Source of the DNA: Teredinibacter turnerae T7901
GTDB lineage: Bacteria; Pseudomonadota; Gammaproteobacteria; Pseudomonadales; Cellvibrionaceae
Direction of reading: 5' to 3'
DNA: 64,000 nucleotides
NCBI RefSeq assembly: GCF_000023025.1
Contig: NC_012997.1
Location: forward strand, 2,911,125 to 2,975,124
Shown in pieces: positions 49,065 to 56,973 of this stretch. Numbering within the stretch: the stretch's first letter is position 1; each line of letters opens with the position of its first letter. The position numbers were made by a program, and so were the translations under genes. The notes below the pieces were generated by a model that made no database searches, was not told where the DNA came from, and saw only the letters and a program-made list of their open reading frames with translations.

Positions 49065-50399
49065 TTACAACGGAAGTTCTGGCTCTGTGAGTTGCTCTCG
49101 CTTATTTTTGGGGAGTGCTTTAAGAATCTTATCTTTGTCGGCTTTTGGCAGCGCATCGAAAACGTCTCTAGCCATATCAACCGGCAGTGCGTTAATTACT
49201 GAGTGTCGATACGGGTAGCTGCTGGCCACAGCAAAGGTTTGCCAGAACCCGGAATTCCAACACTTCTTTATATATCGTGCAATTCTGGCCGTTGGCACGT
49301 CGACAAAAAACTCCGCTTTTTTTGCGTGACTCAGTGTATTGATGTAACCGAAAAGCGTATCGTCACTACTGGTCTGAATAATGTCATCGCGCTCTTCTGC
49401 GGTACAGTTACCCAGCTTTTGGGCAATGGTTCTCCGATCGTCAAGCCCAACGACATCACTTCCGCGCGTACCGAAACCGCTGGGATTTGCAGATGCATCC
49501 GCGGCCACTCTCGCATAGGTGCTATTAGGGTCAAGCATGTCGTTTTCGAAATTCTGATTAAAACTAACCGCCCACTCAGTGATATAACCTTTAATCTGAT
49601 TGCTAAACACCTGGTTGCCGTCTGCCTGCTTACTTTCCTCGATAGAGATATTCGAATCCTTTAGTGTGGTTCCGTATGCATTTTGCCCTTTCATAAACGA
49701 CTTAAGCGTAAGAATTTTGTAGCCATCCCAGGCATCTGCGATAGTCGCTTCATCTTTGTTCGCGATGGCTTTGGTGTCAGCCACCTGTCGAGCATAGGTA
49801 AACACAAAACAGTGATCATAATTCTGTGGTGGATTAACCCCTGGCACAGTGCCTGCCATACAGCAACGATGTACCCACTGGCCGGTTGTATTTTGAATAA
49901 GGTGGGCAAATACCACCATAGAAAACTCACCACAATTACCTACAGAAATCTCCTCGACCGCTTTCGCCTGAAGAAACGAGTCGTTGTTATTGATGAGTGC
50001 TTCAGCATTTGTACGAATATAGCCAGCCTCAGCAACCATTTTATTTATAACGAAATTACGAAGCTCCTGAACCTTACTGCGATACCCAGTATTCAAATGT
50101 TCGTGGGGAGGATCATATTCTATTGCGAGCTTGGCGCGACTTCGCCCGCCAGTATCAGAAATGGAACCACGTCGGTTACCACGACGAATCTGTTCCCCTG
50201 CGCTACGGGTTGTATCCCTGGTGTTCGTCAGTGCGGCGCGTTCGCCCTTCAACTGCATGGGGCTTACCGTATGCAGTTGAACGGCTTTGTTGGGTAACGA
50301 AGCTTTAGGGCGGTTATCTCTAAATACCGCAGAATGCGATTTTTTAGATGATTTTCCTACCGCCTGGGTATACCCCTTATTACTTCTTAGAAAATCCAT
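49065..50399 (-). CDS. Papain-like C-H-D effector-like protein
   Basis: A 444-residue protein without signal peptide; start ATG 50399 with GAGG 7 nt upstream. The N-terminal SAVFRDNRPKASLPNKAVQL resembles the leader found on cargo of extracellular contractile injection systems. A putative catalytic set follows: Cys156 in VGNCGEFS, His196 in NYDHCFVF and Asp222 or Asp225 in IADAWDGY, the order of papain/transglutaminase-like proteases. The C-terminus (about 330-444) carries repeated short helical blocks (LPKADKDKILKALPKNKREQ). No immunity gene or delivery machinery is adjacent. Function as a protease toxin is inference. Confidence 0.6.
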   Translation of the reverse strand: MDFLRSNKGYTQAVGKSSKKSHSAVFRDNRPKASLPNKAVQLHTVSPMQLKGERAALTNTRDTTRSAGEQIRRGNRRGSISDTGGRSRAKLAIEYDPPHEHLNTGYRSKVQELRNFVINKMVAEAGYIRTNAEALINNNDSFLQAKAVEEISVGNCGEFSMVVFAHLIQNTTGQWVHRCCMAGTVPGVNPPQNYDHCFVFTYARQVADTKAIANKDEATIADAWDGYKILTLKSFMKGQNAYGTTLKDSNISIEESKQADGNQVFSNQIKGYITEWAVSFNQNFENDMLDPNSTYARVAADASANPSGFGTRGSDVVGLDDRRTIAQKLGNCTAEERDDIIQTSSDDTLFGYINTLSHAKKAEFFVDVPTARIARYIKKCWNSGFWQTFAVASSYPYRHSVINALPVDMARDVFDALPKADKDKILKALPKNKREQLTEPELPL

Positions 50400-50714
50400 A
50401 CGCCAACCTCGCACCGAACAGATAGTATTCTGACCAAGTAGCATCGCCTATTTGGGCAGGGTATCTGCAGTATAGAGAGGAGGGCCTATAGGAAGGCAAT
50501 ACTTTTGGTTATGGTTCGATAACTGACGGCAATGGATCACCAAGTTACGGTAAATCCATGTCGAAAAGCAATATTAAAACAATTAGGCTCCTACCTGATA
50601 CTGGGGATAAGTTGAGACACATTTCATGTGGCTCACCGGTGCCCGCCAATATACAAATCACCGAATCAAGCATGGATCTACCAAAGACACAAATAATGTT
50701 GCGAAGCTTTTTTT
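50400..50714. other. Intergenic stretch without supported gene
   Basis: About 315 bp between the papain-like gene and the lipase gene. Short open stretches exist on both strands (50545-50856 minus, 50558-50791 plus), but neither has a ribosome-binding site or a recognisable product, and the minus one overlaps the lipase end. Confidence 0.55.
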
Positions 50715-51770
50715 TCAGTTTCGCCTCAAGGCAATATACGCAAGTTTCCAACGATAGATTTTTATGCTGTGATCCGCCCCGAACTTTCTGAAGGTAAACT
50801 CTTTTCGCATCCACCCTTTTAGCCGGTACCAGGTATCCACATTGGTGAGCAGGCAAGCTTTAGAATATTCGCCCAGCTTCACGTCCGTTAAATAGCGCAT
50901 ATCACCACCGTGAACATAGTTACCAAATTTTTCTCGCATCGTCAGTTTAAGCTTGCCACCTATTGCGGGCAAAAAGCCGATACACCAGGAGAAAAACGAT
51001 ACAACCACATCAGGCGGAGGCACCATGGTGACACCATCCGACGAATTGACAACACGATATATCGGGGTTTTCATGGTCATCAGCCATCGGTCATCGGACA
51101 CTCTCGGCGCACCAAATGTATAACATGCGGCATTCCCGCCAGCGTGGCAAATTCGCTTAGCGGCTATTGCCGCGAGGGCACCACCGAGAGAATGCCCTGT
51201 TATAAAAAGAGGGATATCTGCATACTGCTGCAGCGCTTGATTAATATTTAACTCGAGAGCATTAAATGCTTTGTGAAACCCTGAATGAACCCTCCCCTCG
51301 GTCACACAATTAGTCAAGGCCGCGTTCGCATCGGATTTTATATCGCGCAACTCGAGCAGCTCCGTTCCACGAAACGACAACACCATAAACTCATTGGTTT
51401 TTATTAAGATCGCCTGACTTCCGACAGCATTAAAAGTAGCGACCAGCTCGGCATCAAAAATACGAAGCTGGGCTTCAAGCAGGCGCTTTTCTTCCTCATG
51501 ATCGTAGGCAAACTTCTCCAGCGCCAGCTGAAGCGCACCTTTTATAAACCGATCATTTTTCCCACCCTTTAAAAGCATCGCCTCAATACTTTTACTTAGC
51601 CTATCCGTAATAAAGGGCGGATTAAATCTCATATACGCCAGCTCAGAAAAGCATGCCATCAGCCATGCGGTTCTATCACTATAAGCCTTTCGATACATAG
51701 GGATAGTTTTCGCGAGCAGCTCTTTTGCCTGATCCAAGTCCAAAGCGGTTTCTATAGTTAATTCTGACAT
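50715..51770 (-). CDS. Class 3 lipase without signal peptide
   Basis: A 351-residue alpha/beta hydrolase of the lipase class 3 family. The nucleophile elbow is FITGHSLGGALAA (Ser194), the oxyanion region is FMVLSFRGTE, the acid is Asp245 in VNSSDGVTMVP, and the base is probably His334 in GADHSIKIY. There is no signal peptide, unusual for a digestive lipase, so it may be an intracellular enzyme or a phospholipase effector delivered by a contractile system. An ATG at 51782 would add four residues; GGATG upstream favours 51770. It is on the same strand as the papain-like gene. Confidence 0.8.
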   Translation of the reverse strand: MSELTIETALDLDQAKELLAKTIPMYRKAYSDRTAWLMACFSELAYMRFNPPFITDRLSKSIEAMLLKGGKNDRFIKGALQLALEKFAYDHEEEKRLLEAQLRIFDAELVATFNAVGSQAILIKTNEFMVLSFRGTELLELRDIKSDANAALTNCVTEGRVHSGFHKAFNALELNINQALQQYADIPLFITGHSLGGALAAIAAKRICHAGGNAACYTFGAPRVSDDRWLMTMKTPIYRVVNSSDGVTMVPPPDVVVSFFSWCIGFLPAIGGKLKLTMREKFGNYVHGGDMRYLTDVKLGEYSKACLLTNVDTWYRLKGWMRKEFTFRKFGADHSIKIYRWKLAYIALRRN

Positions 51771-51930
51771 TTTTACATCCATTAAAAACTGTAATATTTA
51801 AACGACATTTGATTATTTTTATACTTAGCGCTAACAAGCATACCGGGTCATGTTAAAGACACCACTTCAATTTAGTTAAGGCACAATTTAATGAGCTGTG
51901 ACGACAGTCGTTGATCCATTTCAAGTGAAG

Positions 51931-52152
51931 TTAAAGTATATTCATCGCACGTTTAGCACACAAAATTAATTCATTTCGAGTATCTTGCAAGCTCCGCAAT
52001 TCGCTCTTATCTATCTCGATACGAGCAGAAACTCTTGATGTGATGAACTCCAGCGCGGACAGCTCTATCTCCCTAACCTCCCCCAAAATAGTTCTCCACT
52101 CCCTGCGTAAATCCTCACTGCCGACCTCTCCTCTAGTCCTAGCTTGTATTTC
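51931..52152 (-). pseudogene. In-frame continuation of the radical SAM gene after an amber codon
   Basis: Directly after the TAG stop of the radical SAM gene (52153-52155), the same frame stays open for 73 codons to TAA at 51931-51933. The product is well-behaved and helical: EIQARTRGEVGSEDLRREW, then TILGEVREIELSALEFI, then SELRSLQDTRNELILCAKRA. There is no start codon or ribosome-binding site for a separate gene. It is best read as the lost C-terminal domain of the upstream protein, cut by a nonsense mutation or made by readthrough. Confidence 0.6.
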
Positions 52153-53505
52153 CTAAACGTCTTCGGACAACTCTTGCTCCCACTCAGAATATGTCGCATA
52201 TACATCTTCTGCCTGGGAATACTTCCACCTATAGGGATAGGTCAAATCATCAACATCTAAACCGCCTGATATTAAATTCTTAGCTCGATACTCCGCTACT
52301 AGTGGTGTACCCGGCTCGATTCGTAGTTTTTTTGTCATCCTTGCATCATGTTTATTTAATCCGGTCTGCTTGAGAAATGATATGTTCGCAGAAAGTTCAT
52401 TAATGTCCATCTCCGGGTCAAACATGATAAACCCAATATCAAATGTAATGCCTAAATCGTTGAGCACGTCAAGCACCATTGAATTACGATGCGCTGTGGA
52501 GGCCTTTTTATAGCGTTTTACCTGCGCTTTAGCGCCTGATTCTAGGCCAATAAAAACCTCCCGCAGCCCCGCTTCTTTCAACTTCGCCAACACCTGCCTT
52601 CCCGTTGGGTATCCTTTATGCCCCTTAGATAAAATTGAATCAACACGCATATCAACGTATAGACTCATGTCCCGATCAATTTCCCCTGTCAATTTTTTCT
52701 TTTGTATTTCACTCGCCAACTCGATAGCACGTATTGGATTATCACCTAAAAAATCCTCGTCTGTGTAGAAAGGGCTTTTTATTCCCATTTGAGATAGTTC
52801 CTGTAACTCACTAACTGCTCGCTCAATTGGGATTGGCCTCCATCGGGCTTCGTTGCAGTATTTATGCTGTATCGCACAAAAACTACACCTACCCCAAGCA
52901 CAGCCTCTGGAACCCTCGTTTCTAACAATACCGCCCAGCGAAGCCACATATTTGGAGAACTTCCTTAACGGGGGTGGACATAATTCCAACTTGATTAAGC
53001 GGCTTTCATTTTTTATATATTTACCGTCTACCATGTAGGCCAAATTTGGGATATATCTACTCGTTAAAAACCGATGTATTTCACAAACAGGCTCTCCATG
53101 CTCACTGATAGCGGCAAGAAGCTGCAAAAAACCTTCTTCACCTTCGCCTGTTACACATATAAATTCTGGGAATAATTTGAGAATTTCTTGCGTAGCAAAA
53201 GTTGCCAGCAAGTCACCCAACACTACAAGGGGACGACTGCATGCAGGGATCATACAAATATCGCTATAAACATCGAAAACTTGCCCCAAACTACCAATTT
53301 TTGTTGACAGCCCTACTACATGAAAGTGAGCAAGCTCCTCTCTTGTTGGCTTTTGCGAAAGAGGTAAAAACCTAAGATCTATTTCCACACCGAATTGTGC
53401 ATACTTCTCTACATATGCCGCAACTGCACATATACCGACGGGTTCGTTTATTTCTTTTCGGCTTGAACCCAAATCAATTAGCAAGACCCTTAGAACTTTA
53501 TCCAT
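52153..53505 (-). CDS. Radical SAM protein with N-terminal B12-binding-like domain
   Basis: A 450-residue protein. Residues 1-140 resemble the fold seen in B12-binding radical SAM proteins (LLIDLGSSRKEINEPVGI) but lack the DxHxxG cobalamin motif. The radical SAM site is SRGCAWGRCSFC, with Cys202, Cys207 and Cys210, i.e. CX4CX2C rather than the canonical CX3CX2C. Further family motifs are FYTDEDFLGDNP, EVFIGLESGA and ITFDIGFIMFDPE. The gene ends at a TAG after which the same frame continues for 73 codons. Substrate unknown; the small gene upstream (53575) is a possible partner. Confidence 0.8.
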   Translation of the reverse strand: MDKVLRVLLIDLGSSRKEINEPVGICAVAAYVEKYAQFGVEIDLRFLPLSQKPTREELAHFHVVGLSTKIGSLGQVFDVYSDICMIPACSRPLVVLGDLLATFATQEILKLFPEFICVTGEGEEGFLQLLAAISEHGEPVCEIHRFLTSRYIPNLAYMVDGKYIKNESRLIKLELCPPPLRKFSKYVASLGGIVRNEGSRGCAWGRCSFCAIQHKYCNEARWRPIPIERAVSELQELSQMGIKSPFYTDEDFLGDNPIRAIELASEIQKKKLTGEIDRDMSLYVDMRVDSILSKGHKGYPTGRQVLAKLKEAGLREVFIGLESGAKAQVKRYKKASTAHRNSMVLDVLNDLGITFDIGFIMFDPEMDINELSANISFLKQTGLNKHDARMTKKLRIEPGTPLVAEYRAKNLISGGLDVDDLTYPYRWKYSQAEDVYATYSEWEQELSEDV

Positions 53506-53574
53506 ACGATCTGATCACTCCAGAAATCTAACCTGCAACTTATTGTAGAGCGAAGAAATCTAATACAACCAAAA

Positions 53575-53841
53575 TCAAGATCGAATATCAAACCTAGCAA
53601 TTCGAAATCTTTTCTGACCATCGACCACATAAAATTTCAAACCTAAAAAACCCTTTGTTTTATATATTTCTACGGTTTGACCGTCTTTAACTATATAACC
53701 GGGAACACCAAAACCTACAAGACACCCACCAAATTCATGATGGTGTTGAGGTGCAATTTTTCCGTAAACATATCCACTTAAACCACGACTGTCGCACAAG
53801 ACATAAAAAGTCTTAGGCAGCTGATCTTTACTCGTATTCAT
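53575..53841 (-). CDS. Small hypothetical protein upstream of the radical SAM gene
   Basis: An 88-residue soluble protein with a His cluster (QHHHEFGG), several Gly-rich turns and a beta-rich end (GLKFYVVDGQKRFRIARFDI). No signal peptide; no family recognised. It lies 69 bp upstream of the radical SAM gene on the same strand, so the two may be co-transcribed. Nothing shows a leader-core structure, so I do not call it a RiPP precursor. Confidence 0.5.
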   Translation of the reverse strand: MNTSKDQLPKTFYVLCDSRGLSGYVYGKIAPQHHHEFGGCLVGFGVPGYIVKDGQTVEIYKTKGFLGLKFYVVDGQKRFRIARFDIRS

Positions 53842-54092
53842 AGCAACCTATACATTCGCGTTAGAGAAAAAACTAAAGAACCAACCCTAGCCAGGGCGCA
53901 CAAAAATATAATTTATATTCACAGCCGAACTAATATACTAAGTGCGCCACAATTTACATCAAGAGAGATAAGACACGATAATCAAGGTTTTTTAATCCCA
54001 CCAAGAAGTGAGCAACCAGAATGAGTTATACGCACCGCTATACAGACCAGGATACAAAACAGTAAAATTCATGACCTCTAAATAGCTATGCT

Positions 54093-54887
54093 TTACCCAG
54101 CAGTAAATCTAAATATTTTGTAGAAATAGCTATCACTTTCATCACCCCTATACAAGACTCCAAATGTTTTTTGGCTGTTATTATTTTTGTAATCGATGTT
54201 TTTCGCCTGTATCAATATCTGTCTCAAAATAGGCAGCCACGCGTTATCTCTTTCCTTACCGATCACCTCACATAATAACTGCTTACAAGTAATGCTACTA
54301 ATTTCCAAGCTACTACTACCTGGTTGACTGTAAATTATATTCGTAAGCTCTTGTTTTTTTTCGTATGCCCAGATTTCATCATCATATGGATCTTGTTCTG
54401 CGTCACGAGGATTCAAAAACTGGCTTTCCAACTTGATTTTTTCAAGCATATGCTCACGCCCGGAGTAGTCTTTCGCAATATTATTGATTATTGCTTCCAC
54501 CTCTCGGCCCCTAACGTCTGTCCACGCCGTAAATTCTGGATCATCAACATCCAATGCATCATTTTCCACAGGCGATTTGATCGATTGATCGCCTTCCTGC
54601 AATGTTGATAACTGATCCCTTTCGGGACGCTGAAAACCTTGCTGTTTATCTTCATTACTAGCGAAGTCTTCATTTTCCGCTGGTTTCGGTACACCACCAG
54701 CATTCTGAGTTTTATCGCGCTCTAAGACTGCCCCCCCGATTTCGCTCGTCGTATTACATTCTACCTCTGCATCACTGAGAGCCAAATTTGTTGAATTATC
54801 AATTCCTGCGGGGGCATGCTTACCCCCCAAGTACATAATAAAAACACCAAATAAAATACCTGCTAAAAATATTGCTATATTTTTCAT
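54093..54887 (-). CDS. Membrane-anchored hypothetical protein
   Basis: A 264-residue protein beginning with a single membrane anchor (IAIFLAGILFGVFIMYLGG) and then a polar, acidic, low-complexity stretch (about 45-120). The C-terminal domain (about 130-264) has a Cys pair in ITCKQLLCEVIGKE that could form a disulfide in the periplasm. The ATG at 54887 has AGGAGA 8 nt upstream. C-terminal domains with a (S/T)CxxxxC pattern occur in small Gram-negative envelope proteins, but no family can be named. Confidence 0.65.
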   Translation of the reverse strand: MKNIAIFLAGILFGVFIMYLGGKHAPAGIDNSTNLALSDAEVECNTTSEIGGAVLERDKTQNAGGVPKPAENEDFASNEDKQQGFQRPERDQLSTLQEGDQSIKSPVENDALDVDDPEFTAWTDVRGREVEAIINNIAKDYSGREHMLEKIKLESQFLNPRDAEQDPYDDEIWAYEKKQELTNIIYSQPGSSSLEISSITCKQLLCEVIGKERDNAWLPILRQILIQAKNIDYKNNNSQKTFGVLYRGDESDSYFYKIFRFTAG

Positions 54888-55036
54888 TATTAAAATCTCC
54901 TTTTGTATAATTAGCACTAGTTTTTGGCTTAATCTCTAGTACAAAAATTGCATCCCAATGATATCTTGTTAGCTGTTTTCGACCAGGGAATCTCTGATTA
55001 AGTCGCTATTTTTTACTAAAAAATATAAATTTCCAT

Positions 55037-55440
55037 TTATACTCCAGAATCGTCGAAATAAAGGCAGATCACCCCTGCATATCTACCAAAATTCTGGCAC
55101 TCACCGGATTTTGGGCACACCTGCCCGAATGCGCCAACTGGTTTTTCCGAATAAGATTATAAAATCCCGAAAGCAAATAAAGACGATTGGTATTTTTTGT
55201 CAACCGGCGGTAGAGAACCTTGCTGTAACAAAATATTTTTTTAATCCATAAAAACGGATGCTCAACTTTCGCCCTGACGTGCGCTTTTTTGTCGCAAGTT
55301 GACGCCGGGGATTTTGTTTTTCTAGCGGCCTAAGCTTTCCTGGCCGACAACCCTCAAACCACTCAACGTCACGGTCTTTATGCTCGCCGCGCTTACCAAT
55401 CCCCGCATAACCTGCGCCTCCCCACACCCGCAGCTCCTTT
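55037..55440 (-). pseudogene. Remnant of an IS5-family transposase
   Basis: The minus strand encodes WGGAGYAGIGKRGEHKDRD and RPGKLRPL in one frame. After a shift near 55310 the next frame gives KAHVRAKVEHPFLWIKKIFC and LYRRLTKNTNRLYLLSGF. These are the C-terminal blocks of IS5-type transposases (GYxGI..R, KVEHPF..IK, KNT..L..L). The N-terminal DDE part is missing and the frame is broken, so the element is dead. It overlaps the last ~50 bp of the hydrolase gene at 55393. Confidence 0.82.
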
Positions 55441-56940
55441 CTCTATCGTTTTAAAAATTAGCTTCACATCTCTGTCAAGCCAATACAGATGCGAATCACT
55501 TCTAAATAGATTCGACGCAACTATCTCGACAGTTCTAATATCACAAATTTGCCCTTTCTCAGATAGCGACTTCACTATTAACTCATAAACAACTGAATAC
55601 TCAACACGGTTACCATCATCTTCTAGGATTTTCTTAATGGCGTGAAATATAGCCCTACCGAAAGCGACCACGCCAATTCTGGGCGCTTTCTGCCCCACGA
55701 AGCACGCGTCATAAACTTTTTTTACAAGATTGTCCCAGTACGCTTTTGCGCAGTCCTTATATAAATCACGCAGTTTTCGATCACCGCCTTCCAAGACCTG
55801 ATCTTGGATATTAAAGTTTTTTCTCCGACACAATATTTTTAAGTTCTCAAGAAACTGCGGGTTTGTTATGAGTGATTTCCGTCCAAATGAAAAAGCATCA
55901 AAAGGTAAGCTCGAGTAGGGATTATCACCTAAAGAAAAATACTCTTCACATAATTTGTTGTTGATTTCAGTGGCAGCGCAACCTGGCCCTGAATCTTTAT
56001 CTATTATCCGTATTTTTTCTACTATATTTCTGTATTTTTCATATAGCAGCCTTTCTATAAAACCTATAGACGTATTAATAAATGCGATCTTTTCATGCCT
56101 CTTAAGAATATTGGCAAAATCAATATTTGGGCTTAGAAAATCGGCGAACTCCATCAATGTGTAGCCACCAGCAGATTCTTTCAACGATGAAAACATTATT
56201 TCATTGGAAGCTGATTTGGTGACTTCGTTACCAAGAACAAGAATATCCTTCCTAAATCCCGAATAATGAAACTGATAAACACTATTTATTAATACTTCAA
56301 CAAATTCAGTATCAGGTGAACGACATAAATGGCCATGCCCCAAAGCATATTTGGATCTGTCTGTCGACATATACGTATAGCATCGTGCGCCTAATGTTGC
56401 ATTATCAGGCTTTACAATCTTATTATCATTTACGCTCCCACAAAATAAGTGAGGGACTCTAAATGAAGCAAGGTCACGCCAAATTCTTATTTTTTTGAAG
56501 CGTAAGACGCTAAAGCTTTTATTTCGATGCGGAGTGTGTAACGTGCATAAAAAAATACTTTGCTCATTATAATAAAGTGACGCATATGTTTTTGCCAGCA
56601 GACCACCTTGACTGTGCGCAATGAATATTACATTATCATAACCGTTAATTATGCCGTGTAGTTCCTGTGAAATTCTAATTAGATTATTATAGGGGGAATC
56701 TCCTTCTAACAGATATGAAATATCAAGTTTGCCGTACGAAAACAACCCAAAATCCATATTATCAAATGGATGGAACTTTGAAACAACATCCCAAAAATAT
56801 CCCCTCCTCTCGGTCAAAGTGAAGGCACTTTTCGAGTGACTAAGTATTCCATGCATAAATACGACTATGGTTGTCGATTTATGATCCTGTATTACCTCGA
56901 AATCCGGGCTTCTAAAGTAATACCGAAAAATGTTGTCCAA
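55393..56940 (-). CDS. Alpha/beta hydrolase with 3' end overwritten by an IS remnant
   Basis: A 515-residue protein. The N-terminal domain (about 1-220) is an alpha/beta hydrolase of DUF676/PGAP1-like type: VVFMHGILSH oxyanion loop and nucleophile elbow IAHSQGGLLAK with Ser110. The C-terminal 290 residues are helical, unknown. The start appears to be TTG 56940 (GGGA upstream); no ATG fits. The final ~15 residues (after LIFKTIEK) are translated from the IS5 remnant in a foreign frame, so the native C-terminus is lost. It sits right after an attC R'-like GTTATGT, as the first gene after an integron boundary. Serine hydrolases of this kind appear in cassette and defence contexts. Confidence 0.65.
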   Translation of the reverse strand: MDNIFRYYFRSPDFEVIQDHKSTTIVVFMHGILSHSKSAFTLTERRGYFWDVVSKFHPFDNMDFGLFSYGKLDISYLLEGDSPYNNLIRISQELHGIINGYDNVIFIAHSQGGLLAKTYASLYYNEQSIFLCTLHTPHRNKSFSVLRFKKIRIWRDLASFRVPHLFCGSVNDNKIVKPDNATLGARCYTYMSTDRSKYALGHGHLCRSPDTEFVEVLINSVYQFHYSGFRKDILVLGNEVTKSASNEIMFSSLKESAGGYTLMEFADFLSPNIDFANILKRHEKIAFINTSIGFIERLLYEKYRNIVEKIRIIDKDSGPGCAATEINNKLCEEYFSLGDNPYSSLPFDAFSFGRKSLITNPQFLENLKILCRRKNFNIQDQVLEGGDRKLRDLYKDCAKAYWDNLVKKVYDACFVGQKAPRIGVVAFGRAIFHAIKKILEDDGNRVEYSVVYELIVKSLSEKGQICDIRTVEIVASNLFRSDSHLYWLDRDVKLIFKTIEKGAAGVGRRRLCGDW

Positions 56941-56973
56941 ATTTCCCTACGCCTTCCATTTAAGTAACATAAC

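Noticed and set aside
50545-50856. Minus-strand open stretch overlapping the end of the lipase gene
   Set aside because: It overlaps a well-supported gene in another frame and shows no family features.
53575-53841. RiPP precursor next to a radical SAM enzyme
   Set aside because: The 88-aa product has a continuous beta-rich fold-like sequence, no leader/core division and no repeated core residues; no transporter or protease is nearby.
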